From Actinopolymorpha singaporensis (lineage in GTDB: Bacteria > Actinomycetota > Actinomycetes > Propionibacteriales > Actinopolymorphaceae): 64,000 nucleotides of DNA. The notes below the pieces were generated by a model. It was given only the letters and a program-made list of their open reading frames with translations. It made no database searches and was not told the origin of the DNA. Shown piece by piece: positions 50,110 to 57,919 of the stretch; within the stretch, counting starts at the first letter, position 1; every line of letters starts with the position of its first letter. Location of the stretch: positions 4,079,981 to 4,143,980 of the forward strand of contig NZ_LT629732.1 in assembly GCF_900104745.1 (NCBI RefSeq). Direction: 5' to 3'. The position numbers were made by a program, and so were the translations under genes.

Positions 50110-51717
50110 TCAGTGCGTGTGTGTCGGCGCGGTCTGCACGTCGTCGGACTGCAGGTGGGAAGGCTCGCGCCGCCGAGGCAGCATCAGGGCGGGGACCAGG
50201 GTGAGTACCACGAGGGCCCAGGCGACCCAGTAGGTGCCTGCGAACGCCTGAGCCGCCTGGTCCAGGCCGTGGGTGATCAGCTCTGAGGGGAGCCTGAGGG
50301 AGGCGACCAGTTCGGGCCGGGTGTTGGACAGGATCCCCGCCTGGCTCTCCGTCAGTCCACCGTCGAGGCCCGCCATCGTCTCGGTGCCGGGGATGACCGG
50401 GGAGTCGTTGAGGTGGTTGGTGAGGACCACCGACATCACGGCCACGCCGACCGAGTTGGCCACCTGCTGGGTGATGTTCAGCAGAGTCGAGCCGCGTGCG
50501 ACCTCGTGGTGCTTGAGCGTCTTCAGCGCCGAGGTCATCAGGGGCATCATCGTCGCGCCCATGCCGAGGCCCATGACGAACAGTTCGGCGATCAGCAGGG
50601 CGTACGACGTGTCGGCGTGGATTTGCGTCAGGCCGAACATTCCGGCGACGAGGGCGACGAGCCCGAACGGGACGATCCGGCCCACCGGTATCCTGTCGGA
50701 GAGCCGACCGGCGATCGGCATGGTCAGCATGGCGCCGATTCCCTGTGGTGCAACGAGAAGCCCGGCGTGCAGCGTGCTCTCGCCCCTGATCTGCTGGTAG
50801 TAGGTCGGTACGAGGAGCAGCCCGCCGACGAATGCGGCAGAGAACAGGAAGACCGTCATCACCGAGACGGTGAGGTTGCGGTTCCGGAAGAGCCGAAGGT
50901 CCAGCAACGGATGCGCCGGCCGGAAGGTGTGGAACACGAAGCCGACGATCAGGACCACCCCGGTGAGCATCGAGACCCAGACACGTGGCGCGGTGAAGTC
51001 GCCGTTCTCCGCCGGCAGCGAGGAGATGCCGAACAGGAGGAGGGCAAGTCCAGGGGACATCATCAGCATGCCGAGGAAGTCGAAGGACTCCGACGGCTCC
51101 GGGCTGTCCTTGGGAAGGACGACCGCGGCGTAGACGAGCGCCGCCAGGCCGATCGGCAGGTTGATCAGGAAGATCCAGTGCCAGCTGGCGTTCTCGATCA
51201 GCCAACCGCCGAGGATCGGCCCGAGGATCGGCCCGAGCAGCAGCGGTACTCCGAGGATCGCCATGAGCCTGCCCATGCGACGAGGCCCGGCCGCCCGGGT
51301 CATGATCGTCATGCCAAGCGGCATCAGCATTCCGCCACCCAGTCCCTGCAGCACTCGGAAAGCGATCAGCATGTCGATGGAGCCGGCTATCGCACACAAC
51401 GCCGACCCGGCGGTGAACAGCGCGACCGCCACCATGTAGAGGCGTTTGGTGCCGAACCGGTCCGCGGCCCATCCGGTCAGGGGGATCACCGTGGCGAGCG
51501 CCAGGGTGTACGCCGTCACCGTCCATGCCACATGGGAGTACGACAGCGGCTCCTCGCGAGTGCCGAAGATGGTCTGGAACGTCGGCAGGGCCACGTTGAC
51601 CACAGTGATGTCGAGAATCGACATGATCGCCCCGAGGACCACGACACCGGCCACCTTCAGCACGTCAGCGTCGATCTTGTCGTTCTTCGGGGCCGCGTGG
51701 GCAGGCGACTGACTCAT
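50110..51717 (-). CDS. MFS multidrug exporter, DHA2 family (EmrB/QacA type)
   Basis: This is a 535-residue, 14-span drug:H+ antiporter. Typical motifs: LDITVVNVALPTF in the first span, GWAADRFGTKRLY loop (motif A), LQGLGGGMLMPLG and LGPILGPILGGWLIENASWHWIFLINLPIG (motif C region). The start is the ATG before SQSPAHAAPKND; an in-frame start 108 nt earlier is less likely. A 23-bp perfect palindrome lies 130 bp upstream, as for drug exporters controlled by TetR- or MarR-type repressors, but no such repressor gene is adjacent. Confidence 0.9.
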   Translation of the reverse strand: MSQSPAHAAPKNDKIDADVLKVAGVVVLGAIMSILDITVVNVALPTFQTIFGTREEPLSYSHVAWTVTAYTLALATVIPLTGWAADRFGTKRLYMVAVALFTAGSALCAIAGSIDMLIAFRVLQGLGGGMLMPLGMTIMTRAAGPRRMGRLMAILGVPLLLGPILGPILGGWLIENASWHWIFLINLPIGLAALVYAAVVLPKDSPEPSESFDFLGMLMMSPGLALLLFGISSLPAENGDFTAPRVWVSMLTGVVLIVGFVFHTFRPAHPLLDLRLFRNRNLTVSVMTVFLFSAAFVGGLLLVPTYYQQIRGESTLHAGLLVAPQGIGAMLTMPIAGRLSDRIPVGRIVPFGLVALVAGMFGLTQIHADTSYALLIAELFVMGLGMGATMMPLMTSALKTLKHHEVARGSTLLNITQQVANSVGVAVMSVVLTNHLNDSPVIPGTETMAGLDGGLTESQAGILSNTRPELVASLRLPSELITHGLDQAAQAFAGTYWVAWALVVLTLVPALMLPRRREPSHLQSDDVQTAPTHTH

Positions 51718-51846
51718 GAACTCTCTCTTCTGGAAATGATGTGTGCGGGCGAGGCCATCAGCGAGCGGACCTGGTTCGAAGCTTGATCGCGGCCTGCCGG
51801 TGAACGCCGGCCGTCCCGCTCTCAAGACGACGGTGTGCGTTGCTTT

Positions 51847-51869
51847 GTGACATCGCGCCGCGATGTCAC
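51847..51869. promoter_or_regulatory. 23-bp perfect palindrome (operator candidate)
   Basis: GTGACATCGCG, a central C, and the exact complement CGCGATGTCAC. It sits between the leftward exporter (130 bp away) and the rightward SnoaL-like fragment (22 bp away), the expected position of a TetR-family operator controlling both. Confidence 0.6.
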
Positions 51870-51891
51870 CTCCCGCGTGAGGTCAAACACG

Positions 51892-52030
51892 ATGACCGAT
51901 TCCCATGCAATCACAGATCGTGTGGGGCTCGAGGCGCTCCGCGCCGACTTCACCGATGCACCGATGATGCACGACCACGAAAGACTCGCGTCATCCTTCG
52001 TCGCTGGCGGCCGGCCGCTTGCCGGCCGGT
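51892..52030 (+). pseudogene. Truncated SnoaL/NTF2-like gene
   Basis: From an ATG, the frame reads ITDRVGLEALRADFTDAPMMHDHERLASSF, quoted here as one N-terminal helix pair, and then VAGGRPLAGRSSIAFW. This matches the opening of SnoaL-like polyketide-cyclase/NTF2 proteins (DRxEIxALRAEFTDAxMMxDxDRLASLF). The rest of the fold (about 100 residues) is missing; the following sequence is unrelated and the frame ends at 52185. It is probably a decayed partner of the adjacent exporter. Confidence 0.55.
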
Positions 52031-52111
52031 CGTCCATTGCCTTCTGGAGGCCCGGCGGCGTGAACGACACAAAGAATTTCCAGCGACCGCGCTTTCGTCA
52101 GGACGACGCCC

Positions 52112-52245
52112 ATGACCGACGGCATGAACTACGCCATGGCACTCGAGATTCTCAAAGCAGCGTGAGAAGGAACTCCTGCGGATGATGAAGGACAACCAAC
52201 GTCGCTCCCTGGCACGCCGGGCGCGGGCAGCGCGACCACGCTGAC
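52112..52245 (+). pseudogene. Small gene with a one-base frameshift
   Basis: From ATG 52112 the frame reads MTDGMNYAMALEILK and then stops at a TGA. Shifting by one base at the AAAGCAG site near 52156 continues as QREKELLRMMKDNQRRSLAR and on to an RRARAARPR end at the TGA 52243-52245. Joined, the two give a 43-residue basic helical protein of a kind seen as small conserved actinobacterial ORFs. It is either a real frameshift or a sequencing error. Confidence 0.45.
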
Positions 52246-52266
52246 GCTCGGCCGGCCGTTGGTCTG

Positions 52267-52809
52267 TCAACGTGTGCTCTTGAGGTATCGGTCCGACGAC
52301 AACTCGAACACCCGTACTCGCCGCCCGCAGGTGGGATTGACGGTCTCACGGAACGGATGCATCCCCACTTTGGTCATGATCCGTTCGGAGGCGTCGTTGC
52401 CCACCTGGGCGATGCTGATGATCCGATCCAGCCCTCGGTCTTCGAACCCGAACCGTACAGCGGCCGCAGCAGCCTCGGTGGCCAAGCCCCGTCCCCAGTG
52501 GGAACGTCCCAGCCGCCAGCCGGCCTCAACCGCCGGCAGTACCTCCGGCAGGAAGTGGGGTACCGAAAGGCCGGTGAACCCGGCCAGCTCGCCAGTGCAC
52601 CGGATCTCCACGGCGAACAGGCCGAAGCCCTGTGCCTCCCACTCGCTCTCCCATGCCTGGATCCCGTCGCGCGTCTGCTGTTCGTCACGGACGCTGCCGT
52701 CACGGATCCACCGCATGACCTCCGGGTCGGCATTGACGGCAGCCATGGGCGCAACGTCTTCCTCCCGCCAGCGACGCAGGATCAAACGGGGAGTCTCGAG
52801 CGTGATCAT
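52267..52809 (-). CDS. GNAT family N-acetyltransferase (RimJ/RimL type)
   Basis: This is a 180-residue acetyltransferase. LETPRLILRRWREEDVAPMAAVNADPEVMRWI is the RimJ-like start, GFGLFAVEIRCTGELAGFTGLS the central sheet, GWRLGRSHWGRGLATEAAAAAVRFGFE the CoA-binding turn, and IISIAQVGNDASERIMTKVGM the closing segment. The inner ATG is used because it starts at the conserved strand. Substrate could be a ribosomal protein N-terminus, an amino acid or a small amine. Confidence 0.9.
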   Translation of the reverse strand: MITLETPRLILRRWREEDVAPMAAVNADPEVMRWIRDGSVRDEQQTRDGIQAWESEWEAQGFGLFAVEIRCTGELAGFTGLSVPHFLPEVLPAVEAGWRLGRSHWGRGLATEAAAAAVRFGFEDRGLDRIISIAQVGNDASERIMTKVGMHPFRETVNPTCGRRVRVFELSSDRYLKSTR

Positions 52810-52848
52810 CCGACCATTGTGGTCACGAACGGGCTCTGCGCCATCCTC

Positions 52849-52914
52849 GTTCAACGGAGAACGGCGGTGCGTTCAACGGAGAACGGCGGTGCGTTCAATG
52901 GAGAACGGCGGTGG
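52849..52914. repeat. Three 22-bp tandem repeats
   Basis: The unit GTTCAACGGAGAACGGCGGT plus GC occurs at 52849-52870, 52871-52892 and 52893-52914; the third differs at two positions. The array lies upstream of the acetyltransferase gene and downstream of the epimerase gene, so variable copy number could affect either. Confidence 0.8.
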
Positions 52915-52952
52915 CCGAAGCTTCTCGAACTGTGCCTGCTGCTCTGTTCAGC

Positions 52953-53885
52953 TCACGCCAGCACCTCTTTGAAGCCCTGCCGCCACGAGGGGTAGTGCGG
53001 CGTCCAGCCGAGCTCGCGCTTGGCCTTCGCGTTGGAGAAGCCACGCCCGGAGGTCATCATGACGACGGCCTGGTCCCCGGCCAGCAGGCGGGCAAGCCAC
53101 ACCGGCACGCGCCTCGGCTTCTTCGCCCCGGCGCACTCCGCCATGTACGGCAGCCACTGGCTGGCCGGTGCGGGCTCGTCGTCGACGACGTTGAATGTGC
53201 CGGTTGCCTTCTTCTCCACGGCAAGCACGGTTGCCGAGGCGGCGTCGTCGAGGTGGATCCAGGACATGTAGCCGGCGCCGTCGCCCACGAGCGGGTACTG
53301 CCGCTTGCGCAGGAGCGTGACCTGGTCGTCCATCGCACCGGGCCCGTAGAACGAGCCGTAACGCATCACCGCGCCACCTGCCTCCAGGACTTTGTCCTCG
53401 GCCTCTTTCAAGGCAAGCAGAAGGGGATGAGAGGCGGTGCCGGGCATGAGGTTGGGCGGGTCCGTCTCCGTCTTGACCCAGCCACCCCTGGGCTCGCCGT
53501 TCCAGCTGGCGTACCCCTGGGCGACGAAGTGGGGGACGCCGGCGGCCTGGGCAGCGGCAAGCAGGTTGTCGGTCCCCTCGGTGCGCAACCGGTTGGTGAT
53601 CGCGAACCACTTGTCGGGGTGCTTGATGTCCGGCTTGCCGGCATGCGTCATCGAGATCGCGGTCATCTGGTGCACGATCACGTCCGGTTGCGCCGACGCT
53701 ACCGCGGTACCGACCGACGCGGCGTCCAGACCATCCATCACGACGCCAGTGGCGCCCATCTCGTCGAGCAGACGCACCTTGGCCTTGCTCGTCGTTGTTG
53801 CAGTCACCCGATGGCCGCGAGCCACCAACCGGGGCACCAGTCGGCGCCCGAGCACACCGCTGCCGCCTGCCACGAAGACGTGCAT
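52953..53885 (-). CDS. NAD(P)-dependent epimerase/dehydratase-like SDR protein
   Basis: This is a 310-residue atypical extended SDR. The cofactor loop is FVAGGSGVLGRRLVPRLVARGH with GGSGxLG. The catalytic-region equivalent is VAQGYASWNG (the normal YxxxK is not evident), and MRYGSFYGPGAMDDQ, YMSWIHLDDAASATVLAV and GTFNVVDDEPA match the sugar-epimerase-like group. Start chosen at the ATG directly before the cofactor strand (GGAGAGA upstream); an ATG 66 nt earlier gives an extra tail. Substrate unknown. Confidence 0.85.
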   Translation of the reverse strand: MHVFVAGGSGVLGRRLVPRLVARGHRVTATTTSKAKVRLLDEMGATGVVMDGLDAASVGTAVASAQPDVIVHQMTAISMTHAGKPDIKHPDKWFAITNRLRTEGTDNLLAAAQAAGVPHFVAQGYASWNGEPRGGWVKTETDPPNLMPGTASHPLLLALKEAEDKVLEAGGAVMRYGSFYGPGAMDDQVTLLRKRQYPLVGDGAGYMSWIHLDDAASATVLAVEKKATGTFNVVDDEPAPASQWLPYMAECAGAKKPRRVPVWLARLLAGDQAVVMMTSGRGFSNAKAKRELGWTPHYPSWRQGFKEVLA

Positions 53886-53961
53886 TTCTGTCTCTCCTCT
53901 GCTGAAGCCCTTGCCGAACACGTGACGCTCGAAAGCCGCCTGTTGTGACATGCGGGACGGC

Positions 53962-55425
53962 TCAGGCTGCTCGGCTGAGCCGGTAGTCGGATCGCCTGGC
54001 GCGCCGGGTGCGGGCCCAGTACTCGAACGAGAAGCCCGGCCAGAGCGTGCGGTTGACGCCTTGATCGTCGAGATACCAGCTGGTGCAGCCGCCGGTACTC
54101 CACACCGCCCGGTCGAGGCGACGCCGGAGCATCGCGGTGAACCGTCGTTGTGCTGCGGCCTCGACCTCGACGACCTCGGCGCCGCTCCGCCGCAGCATCT
54201 GCAGGCAGCTCATGATGTGCCTGACCTGCGTCTCGATCATGAACACCACGGAGGTGTGCGCGAGACCGGTGTTGGGGCCGAGGAGCATGAACAGGTTCGG
54301 GAATCCCGCGACCGTGATCCCGTGGTACGCGGTCACGCCGTCGGCCCAGGCGTCCTGCAGGGTCAACCCGGCGCGGCCGACGATCCGCTGGTCGAGCAGC
54401 GCCGAGGTGACGCGGAAACCGGTGCCGTAGACGATGGCGTCGACGTCGTACGACGTGCCGTCGCGGGTGAGGATGCCGTGCTCGGTGATCTCGGTGATCG
54501 GGTTGGTGACGAGTTCGACGTTCGGGCAGGTGAGCGCCGGATAGTAGTCCGACGACAGCAGGATTCGCTTGCAGCCGATGGTGTAGTCGGGCGTCAGCCG
54601 GGACCGCAGCTCGGGGTCGGTGACCTGGCGCTGCAGGTGTCGCCGGGCCATCTCCTCCATCGGACCCATCAGCCTCGGGCTCACGGCGAAGCCCAGTCCG
54701 CGAAGCTCCAGCGCGAGGTAGATCGAGGCCCGGAAGGCCCGCATCGCGAGCGGTGCCGATCGGAACAGCCGGCGCCGGTCCGGCGTGATCTCGGCGTCGG
54801 GCCGGGGATGGATCCAGGCAGGTGTGCGCTGGAAGACCTGCATCCGGGCCACCTGCTCGGCGATCCGCGGGACGAACTGCACGGCACTGGCACCGGTGCC
54901 GATCACCGCGACCCGCTTGCCCGTCAGGTCGTAGCGGGAGTCCCACTCCGAGGAGTGGAACTGCCGGCCGGTGAACCTGTCGCGGCCCGGCACGTCGGGA
55001 TAGTTGGGTACGTGCAGTGCCCCGATCGCCGACACCAGCACCCGCGGCGTGAGCACCTCACCGTCGGCCGTCTCGACCCGCCAGCGCCCGGCGGAGTCGT
55101 CCCACCGCATCGACACCACGCGGACGCCGTAGCGAAGGTGCGGTTGGAGACCGTAGGTCCGTACGCACGAGCGCAGGTACTCCCAGATCTCCTCGCGCGG
55201 AGAGAACATCCGCGACCAGTCGGGGTTGAGCGCGAAGGAGTAGGAGTACAAGTGGGATGGCACGTCGCAGGCGCAGCCGGGATAGCCGTTGGCCCGCCAG
55301 GTGCCGCCGAGGTCCCGGTCCTTCTCGAGTACGACGAAGGAGTCCAGGCCTGCCCTCTTCAGCTGGATCGCCATGCCGATGCCGCCGAACCCCGCGCCGA
55401 CGATGACGATCTCCGGCGTGGCCAT
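53962..55425 (-). CDS. Flavin-containing Baeyer-Villiger-type monooxygenase
   Basis: This is a 487-residue FAD/NADPH monooxygenase. The first dinucleotide fold is EIVIVGAGFGGIGMAIQLKRAG, the BVMO fingerprint is FTGRQFHSSEW, the second fold is VAVIGTGASAVQFVPRIAEQV, and CDVPSHLYSYSFALNPDWS is the conserved substrate-side segment. BVMOs insert oxygen next to a ketone to give an ester or lactone. The ATG shares one base with the stop of the alpha/beta hydrolase gene, so the two are one operon: oxidation of a ketone followed by ester hydrolysis is a natural pair. Confidence 0.9.
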   Translation of the reverse strand: MATPEIVIVGAGFGGIGMAIQLKRAGLDSFVVLEKDRDLGGTWRANGYPGCACDVPSHLYSYSFALNPDWSRMFSPREEIWEYLRSCVRTYGLQPHLRYGVRVVSMRWDDSAGRWRVETADGEVLTPRVLVSAIGALHVPNYPDVPGRDRFTGRQFHSSEWDSRYDLTGKRVAVIGTGASAVQFVPRIAEQVARMQVFQRTPAWIHPRPDAEITPDRRRLFRSAPLAMRAFRASIYLALELRGLGFAVSPRLMGPMEEMARRHLQRQVTDPELRSRLTPDYTIGCKRILLSSDYYPALTCPNVELVTNPITEITEHGILTRDGTSYDVDAIVYGTGFRVTSALLDQRIVGRAGLTLQDAWADGVTAYHGITVAGFPNLFMLLGPNTGLAHTSVVFMIETQVRHIMSCLQMLRRSGAEVVEVEAAAQRRFTAMLRRRLDRAVWSTGGCTSWYLDDQGVNRTLWPGFSFEYWARTRRARRSDYRLSRAA

Positions 55426-56210
55426 CACCGCCTGTCCTCCGTCCCCGTCGTCTGGCAGATGACGGACGCGACCAGTTCCGGATCGTCGTTCATCGGAGAG
55501 TGGCCGCAGCCGGGCAGGTCGACGTGCCGGGCGTCGGGCAGCAGGGCACGGGCCCTGGCAGCCTGGCGGTGGAGGAGCAGTCGGTCGTGGGTGCCCCACG
55601 CCACCGTCACGGGACACCGGGGTTTGCCGCGCGGGGCGTAGTCGCGTCCGTGCCGCGCGACTGCCCGGAACGCCGGGCCGGACCGCATCGCGAGTGCGTC
55701 GGCGAGGACCAGCTCGGCCGTGAGCCGGTCGGGGCGTCCGACCAGAAGGCCGTACGCCAGCGTGCGGACCCGGGCCGAGCGGGCGGCGGCGCCCAGCACC
55801 GGGTCGGGCAGGAAGGCGACCGAACGAAGGGTGTGGAGCAGAGCGAGCGCCCAGCGGCGTTCCCAGGTGGTCCAGAAACCGGCCGGCGCCAGGGCAGTCG
55901 CGGACGCCACCTGGCCCGCGGCGGCGAGCTCCAACGCGAGCGCACCACCGAGACTGTTACCTGCGACGTGCGGGCGGTCGAGGCCGAGGTCGGCGGTGAA
56001 CTCCGCAACTGCCACGGAGAGGTCCTCGCGCCAGCGTGCACCGCCGCAGGCCGGTGACGCGCCGAACCCCGGAAGGTCGACCGCCACGACGTCGTGCCTC
56101 TCGGCGAGCAGCGGAACCACGGGGTCCCAGCCCTGCCGACGATGCCCCAGGCCGTGCAGCAGCACCAGCGGCGGGCCGCTGCCCTGCCGGTGGTAGGCCA
56201 GACTCACCAC
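55425..56210 (-). CDS. Alpha/beta hydrolase
   Basis: This is a 261-residue alpha/beta hydrolase. Oxyanion region LVLLHGLGHRRQGWDPV, strand 3 VVAVDLPGFGASP, nucleophile elbow GNSLGG, acid in AWGTHDRLLLH and the catalytic His in GCGHSPMNDDPE are all present, so it should be active. It sits directly upstream of the Baeyer-Villiger monooxygenase and probably hydrolyses the ester or lactone it forms. Confidence 0.9.
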   Translation of the reverse strand: MVSLAYHRQGSGPPLVLLHGLGHRRQGWDPVVPLLAERHDVVAVDLPGFGASPACGGARWREDLSVAVAEFTADLGLDRPHVAGNSLGGALALELAAAGQVASATALAPAGFWTTWERRWALALLHTLRSVAFLPDPVLGAAARSARVRTLAYGLLVGRPDRLTAELVLADALAMRSGPAFRAVARHGRDYAPRGKPRCPVTVAWGTHDRLLLHRQAARARALLPDARHVDLPGCGHSPMNDDPELVASVICQTTGTEDRR

Positions 56211-56296
56211 GGCCGCGCTCCGATCCCGTCCATGCTCGACGCTTTACCACGTTTCGTCACCGGGTGCGAGACAGGTGCGGTGGTTGTTGGAGCAGG

Positions 56297-56632
56297 TCAC
56301 GACGCGCGCCCGCTGGTGTCGAACGGTTGTCCCTTGGACCAGTGTCTGCTCTTCCTACGGTGTGCCTCGGTGGTGCCGCCCCACACCCCGTACGTCTCGG
56401 GCAGAGTCATCGCGTGGGCCCGGCATTGGCGGCGGACCGGGCAGCGTTCGCAGACAGCCAGTGCTGTTTGCTCCCTGGCGACGCGTTCGGCGGCGGTTTC
56501 GGATTCCCGGCCGTAGAACAACCCTGATGGCTGGCCCACACAGGCGGCGTACTCGTGCCAGCGGGTCCACGCCGCCGCGCGCCGTGCGGTGTTGTTTCGT
56601 CCGCCTGGCACGGCCCTTCTTCGGTTGGGCAT
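56297..56632 (-). CDS. WhiB-like Fe-S transcriptional regulator
   Basis: This is a 111-residue actinobacterial-type Wbl protein. Four conserved cysteines (31, 61, 64, 70; pattern C-x29-C-x2-C-x5-C) would bind a 4Fe-4S cluster, followed by the YGVWGG turn and a basic C-terminal stretch (EAHRRKSRHWSKG) for DNA contact. The inner ATG is chosen for its GAGGAG ribosome site 9 nt upstream. Such proteins link redox or nutrient state to gene control through the housekeeping sigma factor. Confidence 0.93.
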   Translation of the reverse strand: MPNRRRAVPGGRNNTARRAAAWTRWHEYAACVGQPSGLFYGRESETAAERVAREQTALAVCERCPVRRQCRAHAMTLPETYGVWGGTTEAHRRKSRHWSKGQPFDTSGRAS

Positions 56633-56980
56633 GCTTCGCACTCCTCGCCCGTGCATGGTGCGGGCAGCCGACGGGCACTCTGACCAGAACGACGACGGCT
56701 GGGCCGGATCGGTCAGGTCGGCAGGTCGGTGAAGGAGGATCGGCGAACCGGATCCGCGCGTGCTGCGGGTACGAAGGGTCGGGGCATGCCAGCCTCACAG
56801 CGATCGACTCTGCGGGGTGGCTGTCTCCTCAACCGTCACCGACCCTACTCGGGTGGAACGTCCCGGCATCACGCAGTACTAAATGGACCGCGACCACTTC
56901 ATGACGCCCCGGCGTCGCACACGCCAGGTGGGAAGCCGCTGGACCGGCTGATCGGCAACGGCGTCCTGACGCTGCTTCCG
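56633..56980. other. Non-coding stretch between whiB-like and VanZ-like genes
   Basis: I see no gene in these 348 bp. CTGACG (56966-56971) and CGTCAG (56979-56984) form a short hairpin overlapping the end of the VanZ-like gene, a possible terminator. The rest probably carries the WhiB promoter. Confidence 0.4.
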
Positions 56981-57700
56981 TCAGCGGGAGCGCGCCCGTA
57001 CGCCGCGTTCCCGCACATCGTCTTGCTCGGCCGACGGCACCTCTGCCGTGGTGCGCCACCAGTGGCGCGACGCCAGCCCGGCCAGTACGGCGCCGGCGGC
57101 GTTGACCAGTACGTCGTCCACGGAGGAGACCCGGTCCAGCCGCAGAACGTACTGGGCGGTCTCGACCAGGACGGAGCAGCCCACCCCGAGCGCCAGGACT
57201 CGGGGTACCGATGCCAGCGCTCGGAAACGCATCGGGGCGAAGAGCCCGAGTCCCGCGAAGATCAGGAGGTTGCCCCCGATTCCGAGCGGACCCATCGTGG
57301 CGAGGTCGCGCAGCGGGACCAGGCTCACCCGACCGGGAACGATGCCGGCCCCCGGGCCCGGCATCATGGTCATCCACACGAACGGCACCGTTGCGTAGAC
57401 CATGCCAACCTCAGCCAGCGACATCCGCCACGCAGACGTCACGCCCACGGCGCTTCGACGCCACGCCAGGAGCCATGTCACCAGCGCGGCCAACGGCAGC
57501 CCGACCACCATCATCAACACCACACCGTTCTCGGTGTCGAAGCAACCGTGCCACCGCCCGGCCATGCACGTCGGTGCGGCCATCATGAGCGGCCGCCGAA
57601 GGGCGAAAGTCGCGCCCGCAAGGCCGAGAACCGCCAGGCCGACGAGCACGATCGTGCGCGTACGGCGGACCGGCGCTGACGGGGCAGGGCTGTGGCTCAT
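56981..57700 (-). CDS. VanZ-like family membrane protein
   Basis: This is a 239-residue protein with about five spans. The VanZ-like core is visible as VPLRDLATMGPLGIGGNLLIFAGLGLFAPMRF, GVGCSVLVETAQYVLRLDRVSSVDDVLVNAAGAVLAGLA, with the ETxQ and SxDDVLxNxxGA motifs. VanZ proteins affect sensitivity to teicoplanin-like glycopeptides, but most family members have unknown roles. The start is uncertain: an ATG 30 nt upstream is equally possible. The tail is charged. Confidence 0.82.
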   Translation of the reverse strand: MSHSPAPSAPVRRTRTIVLVGLAVLGLAGATFALRRPLMMAAPTCMAGRWHGCFDTENGVVLMMVVGLPLAALVTWLLAWRRSAVGVTSAWRMSLAEVGMVYATVPFVWMTMMPGPGAGIVPGRVSLVPLRDLATMGPLGIGGNLLIFAGLGLFAPMRFRALASVPRVLALGVGCSVLVETAQYVLRLDRVSSVDDVLVNAAGAVLAGLASRHWWRTTAEVPSAEQDDVRERGVRARSR

Positions 57701-57919
57701 GCTCCCATTGGAAGCGGCAGGCCGTTGCATCGGCGTATGCGATTTTGGATACGCCCGCGATACCCCCGAACGCCGGACCTCGGTTTCGGTGTGTCGGACG
57801 ACGGAGTCGGCTTCACCGTCTGCACCATGGACGTGACGAGCAAACACTCCGAGGGCCGGGTTACCATGCGCCGTGGCCGGGAGCTGGGGGAGTGAGGACG
57901 CTGCCGCGGCGGTGACCGA

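Noticed and set aside
53950-55641. 563-codon plus-strand frame across the monooxygenase
   Set aside because: Antisense of a gene with clear FAD and BVMO motifs; its composition is typical of reverse-strand GC-rich translation.
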